From positions 25,671 to 89,670 of the forward strand of contig JAJBSL010000009.1 in NCBI GenBank assembly GCA_020540725.1: DNA of 64,000 bases, given 5' to 3'. Numbering within the stretch: position 1 is the first letter of the stretch; every line of letters begins with the position of its first letter. The DNA comes from Lachnospiraceae bacterium EP-SM-12S-S03 (GTDB lineage: Bacteria > Bacillota > Clostridia > Lachnospirales > Lachnospiraceae). Below the pieces are notes generated by a model. It saw nothing but the letters and a program-made list of their open reading frames with translations, searched no databases and was not told the DNA's origin. The translations under genes were made by a program, and so were the position numbers. Shown here piece after piece: positions 19,444 to 28,313 of this stretch.

Positions 19444-19747
19444 CATAGTTTATATTTATTTTATAAAAACCCTTTTCTACCTGAAAGCAAAGAATATTTC
19501 CTTCCTGGTTGCAGTATCGTTCCAAAACCTTACCTTCACACTCCACGCCTTCTTTTTCTGTATACAATGTACATTTATAAATTCCATCCAAAGAAATATT
19601 TTCGATCCCGCCTTCTTCCAAAACCAAGTATATGCGGTCATTATCCCGATCATACTTTAATACTTTACACGGATATACGGCAGCATCATATTCTGCTCCT
19701 TCAAGGATTGTTTTCTTCATTCTGATTTTCGCTCTTGTATTTTGCAT
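19424..19747 (-). CDS. Conserved-looking protein of unknown function between codY and groES
   Basis: 107 residues, soluble, strand-rich (YPCKVLKYDRDNDRIYLVLEE, ILCFQVEKGFYKININYV). No domain recognised with confidence; the strand pattern recalls the N-terminal barrel found before PilZ domains, which is only a guess. Its 3' end contains the -35 box of the groES promoter. Preceded by a terminator for codY, so it is likely transcribed on its own. Confidence 0.6.
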   Translation of the reverse strand: MQNTRAKIRMKKTILEGAEYDAAVYPCKVLKYDRDNDRIYLVLEEGGIENISLDGIYKCTLYTEKEGVECEGKVLERYCNQEGNILCFQVEKGFYKININYVDKEEA

Positions 19748-19767
19748 ATCATTTCCTCATTTCACAT

Positions 19768-19799
19768 AAAAGGGTATCAGTTCACTGATACCCCTTTTC
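19768..19799 (-). terminator. Terminator of codY
   Basis: GGGTATCAG-TGAA-CTGATACCC stem on the minus strand with TTTTA after it, about 10 bases after the codY stop. Confidence 0.82.
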
Positions 19800-19808
19800 A
19801 TCTGTTTG

Positions 19809-20585
19809 CTATCTGTTATTTTTAATTTTCTCTAATTCATCAAACACAAAATCATTCACTACTTTAATGTAGGTACCTTTCATTCCAGAAGAACGTGATT
19901 CAATTACTCCGGCACTTTCGAATTTACGAAGTGCATTCACAATAACAGATCTTGTAATTCCCACTCTGTCAGCAATCTTACTTGCCACAAGAATTCCTTC
20001 TGTCCCCTTCAATTCATCAAAAATATGAATAATTGCTTCCAACTCTGAAAATGACAACGTACTCATGGCTGACTTTACAATCTGCTCTTTTCTTGACTCT
20101 TCTGCACTCTCTTCATTTACCGAACGCAGCATCTCCAGTCCTACAACTGTTGTTCCATATTCACTCAGGATAATATCATCAATCTCGTAACCTTCTTTTT
20201 CCTTGTATATAAAGAGTGTTCCAAGTCTTTCGCCTGCAATATTGATCGGCGTGATCATCGCCTGATATCCTTTCACCGCATCTGCAGAAAATCCCAAAGT
20301 TTCAAGGTTCACATTCTCTTTTGTAGATAGGATATTCAAAAGTCTCTCATTCAACATTTTATCAATATAAGAACCTACTTTATCCTGAACAAGTTCCAAA
20401 ATAGTTGTAACATTCTCATTCTCTCCTACTCCGAGAACCTTCCCCTTCTTGCTGATCACAAGTACTGTCGATTTTAAAATTTCTGTCAAAACTTCGCAAA
20501 TATCATTAAATACTACCTTACTAGAGTTGTTATTATGGAGCAGTTTATTAATTTTCCTAGTTTTGTCCAACAATTGCACACTCAT
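19809..20585 (-). CDS. codY: GTP- and branched-chain amino acid-sensing regulator CodY
   Basis: 258-residue global repressor of nutrient-limitation genes. N-terminal GAF-type domain (about 1-150) that binds isoleucine/valine, linker, then a winged helix-turn-helix with SKIADRVGITRSVIVNALRKFESAGV at about 204-230, which reads almost as in Bacillus. Start with SVQLLDKTRKIN, preceded by GGAGG. Placed after topA as in many Firmicutes. A CodY-box-like sequence stands 80 bases upstream, so autoregulation is possible. Confidence 0.98.
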   Translation of the reverse strand: MSVQLLDKTRKINKLLHNNNSSKVVFNDICEVLTEILKSTVLVISKKGKVLGVGENENVTTILELVQDKVGSYIDKMLNERLLNILSTKENVNLETLGFSADAVKGYQAMITPINIAGERLGTLFIYKEKEGYEIDDIILSEYGTTVVGLEMLRSVNEESAEESRKEQIVKSAMSTLSFSELEAIIHIFDELKGTEGILVASKIADRVGITRSVIVNALRKFESAGVIESRSSGMKGTYIKVVNDFVFDELEKIKNNR

Positions 20586-20664
20586 GTTTCTTCCTCCGTT
20601 TTTCGAAATTCATGAACTTTCTATTACTTTCTCATGTTATCATACAATTCGAAACTAATCAATG

Positions 20665-20679
20665 AATTTTCGCGAAATT
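20665..20679. promoter_or_regulatory. Possible CodY box upstream of codY
   Basis: AATTTTCGCGAAATT matches the CodY consensus AATTTTCWGAAAATT at 12 of 15 positions. It lies directly after the topA stop codon and 80 bases before the codY start. Confidence 0.4.
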
Positions 20680-22746
20680 TTATTTTTTATTTACAATATA
20701 GCCGCATTTTTCATCCGCACATAAAAGTTTATTCCCCTTCTCAACCATATAACCTCCACACTGCGGACATTTTTCTTTGGATGGTTTCTGCCATGACATG
20801 AAATCACAGTTCGGATTATCTTCACATCCGTAATATTTTCTGCCTTTCTTAGTTTTACGGATCACTATATCTTTCCCACATTTCGGGCACTGTACTCCCA
20901 CCTTCTCAAGATAAGGCTTCGTGTTGCGGCATTCCGGGAATCCCGGACAAGCAAGAAATTTGCCATGCGGACCATATTTAATCACCATATTTCTACCGCA
21001 ATCCTCGCAGATCACATCTGTGACTTCATCTTCTATCTTCACAGTTTCCAGTTCTTTTTCCGCAGTCTCAACCGCTTCTTCCAAATCCGGATAGAAATTA
21101 CGGATTACGGACTTCCATTCTACCGCTCCTTCTTCTACTCTATCCAAAAGCCCTTCCATATTTGCAGTAAAATTCACATCTACAATACTTGGGAAAGACT
21201 TTTTCATCATATGATTTACTACTTCTCCCAATTCTGTCAAATAGAGGTTCTTCTGCTCTTTTGCCACATAACGGCGACTGATAATCGTTGAAATGGTTGG
21301 TGCATAAGTACTTGGACGTCCGATTCCCAGTTCTTCCAATGTCTTTACAAGAGATGCCTCCGTATAATGTGCCGGCGGCTGAGTAAAATGCTGCTTTGTC
21401 TCCAACTTTTCTTTTGTGAGTAATGTATCCTTGTCAATGGCCTTTACAAGTACATTATTTTCTTCCTTTTCCTCATCCGGTTCAATATAAACGGAGCGGA
21501 ATCCTTCAAACACAATTTTAGAAGCAGAAACATGAAATCTATAGTCGCCTGCCGCAATCTTCACAGAGGTTGTCTCATACTTTGCCTGCTGCATTCTGCT
21601 GGCCACAAAGCGTTTCCATATCAGTTGATAGAGACGGAACTGATCCCTCGTAAGAGAATCCTTTAAGGATGCCGGTGTCCGGTTTACATCCGTCGGACGG
21701 ATTGCTTCGTGAGCATCCTGTATCTTCTTCCCGCTTTCTTCCTTCTTCTTCACTGCAGCAACATATGCATCCCCATAAACTTTTGCAATGTATTCTCCTA
21801 CATTCGCTTCCGCTTCTTCTGAAACTCTTGTGGAATCCGTACGCAGATAAGTAATCACACCTACCGTTCCATTTCCTTTAATATCAATTCCTTCATACAG
21901 TTGTTGTGCAATACGCATCGTTTTCTGTGTAGCAAAATTCAGCGCCTTGGATGCCTCCTGCTGAAGCGTACTTGTTGTAAATGGAAGAGGTGCCTTTTTT
22001 AGTCGTTCACTCTTCTTGATATCTGCCACTTTATATTCTTTATCCTGAATCTCATTTATGATTCCATCCAGCTCCTCCTTAGAACCGATTGTCATCTTCC
22101 CTTTTTCCGTTCCATAGAATTTTGCAGTCAGTGGTTTCTTCTCGCCTTTCACGTTCAAAACGGCATCCATCGTCCAATATTCTTCCGGAATGAATGCATC
22201 AATTTCTTCTTCTCTGTCTGCAATGATGCGAAGTGCAACCGACTGCACGCGCCCCGCGCTCAATCCTCTTTTTACTTTTGCCCACAAAAGCGGACTAATC
22301 CGATAACCTACAATACGGTCCAAAGCTCTTCTGGCCTGTTGTGCATCTACCAGATTCATATCTATTTCTCTCGCATCTTTGATTGCTGCCTTCACCGCAT
22401 TTTTGGTAATCTCATTAAAACTCACACGGTACATCTTCTTCCCTTCCAGCTTCAAAGCTTTCACAAGATGCCATGCGATTGCCTCTCCTTCACGGTCAGG
22501 GTCAGTTGCCAGATATATTTTATCCGCTTTTTTCACTTCCTTCCGCAAATTTGCAAGGATCTCGCCTTTTCCGCGGATTGTAATATATTTCGGTTCAAAA
22601 TCATTCTCCACATCAATTCCAAACTGACTCTTCGGAAAATCCCTGACATGTCCCTGAGATGCTGCAACTACATAATTACTTCCCAAAAACTTTTTAATTG
22701 TCTTTACTTTCGCCGGTGATTCCACAATCACAAGATAACGTGCCAT
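20680..22746 (-). CDS. topA: DNA topoisomerase I
   Basis: Relaxes negative supercoils by single-strand passage. 688 residues from the ATG at 22746. Toprim domain at the start (YLVIVESPAKVKTIKKFLG), DPDREGEAIAWH acidic triad region, active-site tyrosine in ITYLRTDSTR, and three C-terminal four-cysteine zinc motifs (CEDCGRN...C...C, CPKCGKD...C...C, CPQCGGY...C...C). An upstream TTG in frame is ignored: GGAGG sits 8 bases before the ATG. It starts one base after the dprA stop. Confidence 0.98.
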   Translation of the reverse strand: MARYLVIVESPAKVKTIKKFLGSNYVVAASQGHVRDFPKSQFGIDVENDFEPKYITIRGKGEILANLRKEVKKADKIYLATDPDREGEAIAWHLVKALKLEGKKMYRVSFNEITKNAVKAAIKDAREIDMNLVDAQQARRALDRIVGYRISPLLWAKVKRGLSAGRVQSVALRIIADREEEIDAFIPEEYWTMDAVLNVKGEKKPLTAKFYGTEKGKMTIGSKEELDGIINEIQDKEYKVADIKKSERLKKAPLPFTTSTLQQEASKALNFATQKTMRIAQQLYEGIDIKGNGTVGVITYLRTDSTRVSEEAEANVGEYIAKVYGDAYVAAVKKKEESGKKIQDAHEAIRPTDVNRTPASLKDSLTRDQFRLYQLIWKRFVASRMQQAKYETTSVKIAAGDYRFHVSASKIVFEGFRSVYIEPDEEKEENNVLVKAIDKDTLLTKEKLETKQHFTQPPAHYTEASLVKTLEELGIGRPSTYAPTISTIISRRYVAKEQKNLYLTELGEVVNHMMKKSFPSIVDVNFTANMEGLLDRVEEGAVEWKSVIRNFYPDLEEAVETAEKELETVKIEDEVTDVICEDCGRNMVIKYGPHGKFLACPGFPECRNTKPYLEKVGVQCPKCGKDIVIRKTKKGRKYYGCEDNPNCDFMSWQKPSKEKCPQCGGYMVEKGNKLLCADEKCGYIVNKK

Positions 22747-22747
22747 A

Positions 22748-23854
22748 CTATACTCCTCCAAAACCAGTCTTTCTTACATAATAGTTTTTCGATATTTCTT
22801 CTACATATCCTTTCATTTGCAAAGAAATCAACTGATTCATTAATTCTGAAATTTGCATATTAGTTTCTTCCATGATCTGATTTACATTCTTTGGATACAA
22901 ACCGAGACAACTATACACCATATCTTCTTGCGATTCAAGCATTATTTTATTTTTTAATTTGTTTTTCACACATTCCCTTCCGGAAATCTGTAACTCTTCC
23001 AGCAAATCTTCCGGCGAAATCAGAATACCCGCCCCCTGTTTGATCAGCCTGTTACACCCTAAGCTCAAGCTGCTGTTTACAGGTCCCGGAAGCGCATACA
23101 CATCCTTCCCGAGCTCCAAAGCCTGATCTGCTGTAATCAAAGAACCGCTCTTTTCTTTTGCTTCCATTACAAGTATTACATCTGCCAATGCGCTTATGAT
23201 TCGATTGCGTGCCGGAAAATTCTGTGGCAAAGGCGGTGTTCCCGGTGGAAATTCTGAAATCAATCCTCCCTGTTCCTGGAGATCAACATACAATCCGATG
23301 TGTTCCTTAGGGTAACATATATCCACTCCCGAACCAAGAATCCCATAAGAACGTCCTCCCACATTCAAAGCCCCTCTGTGTCCTGCTCCATCTACACCTC
23401 TAGCCATGCCGCTTACAATATCTATCCCACATTTTGCCAAAGCTTCTCCGAATTCAATCGCCATTTTTTCTCCATAAGGACTACAATGTCTCGCTCCTAC
23501 AATCGCCGCTTTCACCGTATTCTTAGGAATCACATGCCCCTTTAGATAAAGGGCATATGGAGGAATTGCAAGATTCTCCAACGTTTTCGGATAATCCGGG
23601 TGAAAGTACGGAAGAAATGTAATCCTATCCACCAACAGTTTCTCATACATTGTCTCTAAATCCCACTTTTTTCTTCCCGAAAGTATCTCGTATCGTTCCT
23701 CTTCCCTTTCCGTAAAGCATTTTAAAGTTGTTTCTTCTATATTAAATATGTCCTTTGCAGACCCCATATTCTCTCTTATTTTTTTCTTTGTCTTATTTCT
23801 GACTTTTCTGATGCACGCAAACCAGTATTCATATTTCCACTCTTCTTTATCCAT
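22748..23854 (-). CDS. dprA: DNA-processing protein DprA
   Basis: 368-residue protein that loads RecA on incoming single-stranded DNA during transformation. Rossmann-like domain with AIVGARHCSPYG, SGMARGVDGAGHRGAL, GSGVDICYPKEH and ALPGPVNSSLSLGCNRLIKQGA, followed by a C-terminal winged-helix-like region (VNQIMEETNMQISELMNQL). The start follows the comM stop directly, with GAGGG before it. The comM-dprA-topA-codY order is a common Firmicutes arrangement. Confidence 0.96.
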   Translation of the reverse strand: MDKEEWKYEYWFACIRKVRNKTKKKIRENMGSAKDIFNIEETTLKCFTEREEERYEILSGRKKWDLETMYEKLLVDRITFLPYFHPDYPKTLENLAIPPYALYLKGHVIPKNTVKAAIVGARHCSPYGEKMAIEFGEALAKCGIDIVSGMARGVDGAGHRGALNVGGRSYGILGSGVDICYPKEHIGLYVDLQEQGGLISEFPPGTPPLPQNFPARNRIISALADVILVMEAKEKSGSLITADQALELGKDVYALPGPVNSSLSLGCNRLIKQGAGILISPEDLLEELQISGRECVKNKLKNKIMLESQEDMVYSCLGLYPKNVNQIMEETNMQISELMNQLISLQMKGYVEEISKNYYVRKTGFGGV

Positions 23855-25372
23855 CTAAATCCCTCTTTTCTCATCCATTGTCCGATACGCAACCGCTTCT
23901 CTTAAATGTTCGATTGTAATTGTTTCTTTTTGCTCCAAATCCGCAATGGTTCTTGCTACTTTTAATATTTTATGGTATGTCCTCACCGTTAATGACATTC
24001 CGTCAAAAATCTGCTTCATAAAAGCTTTTTCTTTTTTCCCAAGTACACAAAACTTCTCAATTTCTGCCGGAGTAAGGGTCGCATTTACCTTTCTTTCTCC
24101 ATATCGTTCATATTGCCTCTTTCTCGCCTTACATACCCGTTTTCTGATGTCTTCAGACGTCTCTTCCTCCCCCGCCCCATAAAGCTCCTCATATTCAACT
24201 TTAGACGCTTCTACACAAAGATCAATTCTGTCAAGAAAGGGGCCGGAAATATGACTCAGATACTGCCTCACTTGAACCGGTGTACAAATGCATTTATTCA
24301 AGTCCGGATAATAACCACACGGGCAGGGATTCATGGCAGCAACAAGCATAAACTGCGCCGGGAAACAATATGTTCCTGTTTTTCTCGTAAGCCGGATATA
24401 GCCTTCTTCCATAGGTTGACGTAGCACATCCAAAACCTGTCTTCGAAATTCCGGAAGTTCATCTAAAAAAAGCACTCCATGATTTGCCATACTAATCTCT
24501 CCCGGTCCCGGAATTGTTCCCCCTCCAATCAATGCTGCCCTTGTAGAAGTATGATGAGGATTGCGAAACGGGGGTGTTGTTATAAAAGGACGTTTCTCAT
24601 CTGTAAGCCCCAATATACTGTATATTTTTGTCACCTCAATGCTCTCTTCCTCCGACAGCGGTGGGAAAATCGTTGGAATTCTTTTGGCTATCATAGTCTT
24701 CCCCGCTCCCGGTGGTCCTATAAATAAAATATTATGATTGCCGGCTGCCGCAATCTCCGCAGCTCTTTTCAGCAGATTCTGTCCTTTGATATCCGCAAAA
24801 TCCAAATGTTCTTCCTCATCTGTTTCCCGCGTTTCTTTCCGCCCATATTGCTGCGGCTCTTGATCCCCATTTAGAATACCGCATAATTCTTTTAGAGACT
24901 CTACACCCCAAATTTCAATACCATTTATCATTCCCGCTTCTTTGATATTTCCTTTTGGAACCACGCATACTTTGCACCCCGCGCGTTTCGCTTCAAGCAC
25001 TATCGGCAGAATTCCCGGAACCTTTCTTATACTTCCATCCAATCCAAGCTCCCCCACAAACAAAATTCCCCGTATTTTCTCACCTTTCACATATCCCAAA
25101 GACACCAGGATGGATACGGCAATAGGCAAATCAAAAGATGCTCCTCGTTTTCTCACATTGGCGGGAGAGAGATTCACCACGATTTTCTTTGCCGGCAATA
25201 CAAAATCTGCGTTTCTTATGGCTGTTCGCACACGTTCACTTGCTTCTTTTACCTCTGCGGACAAATATCCCACCATATGGAACATAGGCAAGCCATTACT
25301 AATATCTGCCTCTACATGGACAAATTTCACCTCAAGTCCTTGTATAGACGCAGACAATACTGTACTATACAT
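23855..25372 (-). CDS. comM: ComM/YifB family AAA ATPase (Mg-chelatase-like)
   Basis: 505 residues. N-terminal Lon-S5-like domain (to about 165), then an AAA core with Walker A IGPPGAGKTMIAKR (about 220), Walker B GVLFLDELPEF and a conserved cysteine cluster NPCPCGYYPDLNKCIC. In transformable bacteria ComM is a hexameric helicase that extends branch migration of recombined DNA. Clear promoter and long leader upstream, and dprA follows directly, so comM-dprA-topA is likely one transcript. Competence itself is not shown for this organism. Confidence 0.94.
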   Translation of the reverse strand: MYSTVLSASIQGLEVKFVHVEADISNGLPMFHMVGYLSAEVKEASERVRTAIRNADFVLPAKKIVVNLSPANVRKRGASFDLPIAVSILVSLGYVKGEKIRGILFVGELGLDGSIRKVPGILPIVLEAKRAGCKVCVVPKGNIKEAGMINGIEIWGVESLKELCGILNGDQEPQQYGRKETRETDEEEHLDFADIKGQNLLKRAAEIAAAGNHNILFIGPPGAGKTMIAKRIPTIFPPLSEEESIEVTKIYSILGLTDEKRPFITTPPFRNPHHTSTRAALIGGGTIPGPGEISMANHGVLFLDELPEFRRQVLDVLRQPMEEGYIRLTRKTGTYCFPAQFMLVAAMNPCPCGYYPDLNKCICTPVQVRQYLSHISGPFLDRIDLCVEASKVEYEELYGAGEEETSEDIRKRVCKARKRQYERYGERKVNATLTPAEIEKFCVLGKKEKAFMKQIFDGMSLTVRTYHKILKVARTIADLEQKETITIEHLREAVAYRTMDEKRGI

Positions 25373-25485
25373 TTACAGCGCTCCTTTCATTTCTTCTCAT
25401 TACATGTTCATACATCATCAATTGTGATAACTTGGCAGAATTGCCAGATTCCTGACGGAAGCAGAAAGCTCCCCGAATTATTATA

Positions 25486-25514
25486 ACTATAGCATGTTCT
25501 TTCAGAATTTACAA
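25486..25514 (-). promoter_or_regulatory. Promoter for comM-dprA-topA
   Basis: TTGTAA and TATAGT with a 17-base spacer on the minus strand, about 110 bases before the comM start. The leader contains the small hairpin TGGCA-GAAT-TGCCA. The rest of the 263-base gap to sigK shows no gene. Confidence 0.6.
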
Positions 25515-25635
25515 GAAAAAGAGAACAGAAAATCCATTCCGCTCTCTCCTTGCATAAAATCTTTATCCCGTCTTACTTCTCATCTTTCCATTCCCTATTT
25601 TCTCACTTTCTGACAGGATTCTTCGTTTTTGCACA

Positions 25636-26253
25636 TCAGAAAAAAACTCTTAGTTTCTCGATTGCACTTTTTTCAATTCTGGAAACATAAGAACGTGAAA
25701 TTCCAAGCTGCTGCGCAATCTCCCTTTGTGTGTACTCTTCTCCATTATAAAGTCCATACCGCATTTTGAGAACAAGCCGTTCCCGGGACGAGAGTTCCGA
25801 AGCAACTTTATCATAGAGAACAGCAATATCGTCTTTCAATGCTATTTTTGTCTGTGCATCCTCTTCCTGGGTTTCAATAATATCAAAAAGTTGTATTTCA
25901 TTTCCTTCTTTATCTGTTCCGATGGGTTCATAAAGTGAGATTTCCTTTGAAGTTTTTTTCTTTCCCCTAAGCATCATAAGAATCTCATTCTCAATACATC
26001 TCGCAGCATACGTGGCAAGTCGGTTTCCTTTACCGGAATTGAATGTAACAACAGCTTTGATCAGACCAATTGTTCCTATAGACAGAAGATCCTCCGGATC
26101 CTCATCTAAATGCTGATATTTTTTGACTACATGAGCTACAAGCCTTAAATTACGTTCAACCAGGATATGTTTCGCTTCAAGGTCGCCCTCTGTATATTTT
26201 TGCAAATAATATCTCTCTTCAGATGCGGTTAATGGTTTTGGAAATGACTTCAA
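25636..26253 (-). CDS. sigK: Sporulation sigma factor SigK, without pro-sequence
   Basis: Late mother-cell sigma factor. Sigma-70 regions 2 (RNLRLVAHVVKKYQ, EDLLSIGTIGLIKAV, RLATYAARCIENEILM) and 4 (LSSRERLVLKMRYGL, TQREIAQQLGISRSYVSRIEKSAIEKL) are complete. The protein starts near SFPKPLTASEE; the hydrophobic pro-peptide of Bacillus pro-SigK is absent, as in some Clostridia. Start is uncertain: a GTG at 26262 directly abuts AAGAG, so the TTG at 26253, 8 bases after AGAGG, is preferred. The gene is continuous, without a skin-type insertion. Confidence 0.88.
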   Translation of the reverse strand: MKSFPKPLTASEERYYLQKYTEGDLEAKHILVERNLRLVAHVVKKYQHLDEDPEDLLSIGTIGLIKAVVTFNSGKGNRLATYAARCIENEILMMLRGKKKTSKEISLYEPIGTDKEGNEIQLFDIIETQEEDAQTKIALKDDIAVLYDKVASELSSRERLVLKMRYGLYNGEEYTQREIAQQLGISRSYVSRIEKSAIEKLRVFF

Positions 26254-26353
26254 GAATGGCACCTCTTAGCATATTTAATTATAGTCTATGTTGGGACAAA
26301 AACAATTGTGCTTTTCCATGTTATACAGAAAAATATTTATTCCATTACAAAAA

Positions 26354-26384
26354 AACAGAGCATATTCCGTTGATATACTCTGTT
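26354..26384 (-). terminator. Terminator of the rnj-trmR-U32 genes
   Basis: AACAGAGTATAT/ATATGCTCTGTT imperfect stem on the minus strand followed by a T-run, about 40 bases after the U32 gene stop. Confidence 0.78.
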
Positions 26385-26424
26385 TTTACCAACCCCTTAT
26401 CCGGTTTAGTCTATTAAAAATTTT

Positions 26425-27648
26425 CTATTCCTGTCTTCTCAAAATATCATACTGATCCACTTCAATTCCAAGATCTACATAAAGGATCTGCTTTGGATGC
26501 GGTGCACTCTCCTGCTCTACGCCATCTTCCGTAAGAATCCGTTTCACAATTACTTCAACATTGTCTCCGTTCGGTTTCATTACTTCGATTTTTTCTCCTA
26601 CAGAGAATTTATTTCTCTGCTCGATTCTGTACGTTCCGTCTTTCTCTTCCCCAATGATTCCAAGATATGTGTACTCTTTTACATAAGTATTGCTATCATA
26701 AATCTGGGATTCATCGCTTGGTTTTCCAAAGAAAAATCCTGTTGTAAACTGCCGGTATGTACAATTAGAAATCTGCTCCAGATACCAAGGCATGTTTTTC
26801 TCATAAAGCGCAGGATCCTTCTGATAATCGTCAATTGCTTTTCTATACGTTCTTGCAACTGTCGCCACATAAAGCGCAGTTTTCATACGTCCTTCAATTT
26901 TCAAACTGTCTATTCCCGCATTTAAAATCTCCGGAATATGCTCAATCATGCACAAATCCTTAGAATTGAAAATATAAGTTCCTCTTTCATTTTCATAAAC
27001 CGGCATATACTCTCCCGGCCTTGTCTCTTCTACAACCGCATATTTCCAACGGCACGGATGCGTGCAGGCACCTCTGTTTGCATCCCGTCCCGTAAAATAG
27101 TTACTCAAAAGACATCTTCCGGAATAGGACATACACATAGCTCCGTGAACAAACGTCTCAATCTCCAAATCTTCCGGAATATGCGCACGAATCTCTTTGA
27201 TCTCTTCCAAAGAAAGTTCTCTTGCGGAAACAACCCTTGTCGCTCCCAATTTATGCCAGAAATTAAATGTCTCATAGTTGGTATTATTTGCCTGTGTACT
27301 GATATGTCTTTCGATATGCGGGCATTCTTCTCCCGCCAGTACAAACATCCCCGGATCCGCAATAATAAGCGCATCCGGCTTCATTTCTCCTAATTCACGG
27401 AAATATTCTCTTGCCCCGTCAAGGTCACTGTTATGAGCCAAAATATTTGCCGTCACATACACTTTCACCCCGTATTTATGAGCAAAACGAATTCCTTCCG
27501 CCATATCCTCTTTTGAAAAATTTTTTGCTTTCGCACGGAGTCCGAATGCTTCTCCTCCAATATATACTGCATCCGCTCCGAAAATAACTGCTGTTTTTAA
27601 TACTTCCAGGCTGCTTGCCGGAATTAACAGTTCCGGATGTCTCGCCAT
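26425..27648 (-). CDS. U32 family protein, likely tRNA uridine hydroxylation enzyme (TrhP-like)
   Basis: 407 residues. TIM-barrel start LLIPASSLEVLKTAVIFGADAVYIGG, U32 signature region ETFVHGAMCMSYSGRCLLSNY with RGACTHPCRWKY cysteines, and a C-terminal beta-barrel. Once called collagenase-like peptidases, these proteins (TrhP, YrrN/YrrO, YegQ) are needed for prephenate-dependent hydroxylation of U34 in tRNA. The next gene upstream encodes the O-methyltransferase TrmR that finishes that modification, as with yrrM in Bacillus, which supports the tRNA role. Bacillus has two U32 genes in this place; here there is one. Confidence 0.9.
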   Translation of the reverse strand: MARHPELLIPASSLEVLKTAVIFGADAVYIGGEAFGLRAKAKNFSKEDMAEGIRFAHKYGVKVYVTANILAHNSDLDGAREYFRELGEMKPDALIIADPGMFVLAGEECPHIERHISTQANNTNYETFNFWHKLGATRVVSARELSLEEIKEIRAHIPEDLEIETFVHGAMCMSYSGRCLLSNYFTGRDANRGACTHPCRWKYAVVEETRPGEYMPVYENERGTYIFNSKDLCMIEHIPEILNAGIDSLKIEGRMKTALYVATVARTYRKAIDDYQKDPALYEKNMPWYLEQISNCTYRQFTTGFFFGKPSDESQIYDSNTYVKEYTYLGIIGEEKDGTYRIEQRNKFSVGEKIEVMKPNGDNVEVIVKRILTEDGVEQESAPHPKQILYVDLGIEVDQYDILRRQE

Positions 27649-27660
27649 ATCTTTAGCCTC

Positions 27661-28302
27661 CTATTGTTTTACACTGACCGCAACTCCATCTCCCAAAGGA
27701 ATAATGGATGTCAGCAATCTTTCTTCATGTTTTAATGCATACAAATACTCACGCATACGGCTGTGAATTGTCCGGTTTCTTCTCTCCACCGCAAAACGGG
27801 ACTCTATGATATCACCGTCCTGCAGTACATTATCAGAAACAAGAATGCCTCCTTTACCCAAAAGCCGGATTACTTCCGGCATATAGTAAATGTACTGTGC
27901 TTTCGCCGCATCCATGAATATAAAATCATACGATTCTTGAAGCCCTTTCAAAATTTCCAAGGCATCCCCTTCCAAAAGTGTAATTACCTCTTCTTTTCCT
28001 GCTCTCTTGAAATTTTCCCGAGCAATCGGAATCCTCTTCTCATATTTTTCAATCGTTGTAATTGTGCATCCTTCCGGAGCATACTCACTCATAAGAAGTG
28101 CAGAAAATCCAACTGCCGTTCCAACTTCAAGAATTTTCAAAGGCTTCTGAATAGAAAGCAGAACTTTTAAAAAGCTCTGCATTTCCTTTCTTATAATCGG
28201 CACAAATGTTTCCAGTGCCTCTTTTTCAATTGTTTCCAGTATTTCACTGTTCTCCGTCTCAAGTGAGTGGATAAATGTTACCATACGTTCATCTACAATC
28301 AT
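27661..28302 (-). CDS. trmR: O-methyltransferase, likely tRNA 5-hydroxyuridine methyltransferase TrmR
   Basis: 213-residue SAM-dependent class I methyltransferase. Glycine-rich SAM site ILEVGTAVGFSALLM, acidic loop TTIEKYEKR, metal and catalytic region FIFMDAAKAQY and SDNVLQDGD. Pattern of the catechol-O-methyltransferase-like YrrM/TrmR group, which turns ho5U34 into mo5U34 in tRNA. Adjacent to a U32 hydroxylation gene, 12 bases downstream of it in transcription order, which fits the pathway. Confidence 0.85.
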   Translation of the reverse strand: MIVDERMVTFIHSLETENSEILETIEKEALETFVPIIRKEMQSFLKVLLSIQKPLKILEVGTAVGFSALLMSEYAPEGCTITTIEKYEKRIPIARENFKRAGKEEVITLLEGDALEILKGLQESYDFIFMDAAKAQYIYYMPEVIRLLGKGGILVSDNVLQDGDIIESRFAVERRNRTIHSRMREYLYALKHEERLLTSIIPLGDGVAVSVKQ

Positions 28303-28313
28303 GACATTTCCTT

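Noticed and set aside
25636..26262. Skin-type element splitting sigK
   Set aside because: Regions 2 and 4 of the sigma factor are continuous in one frame.
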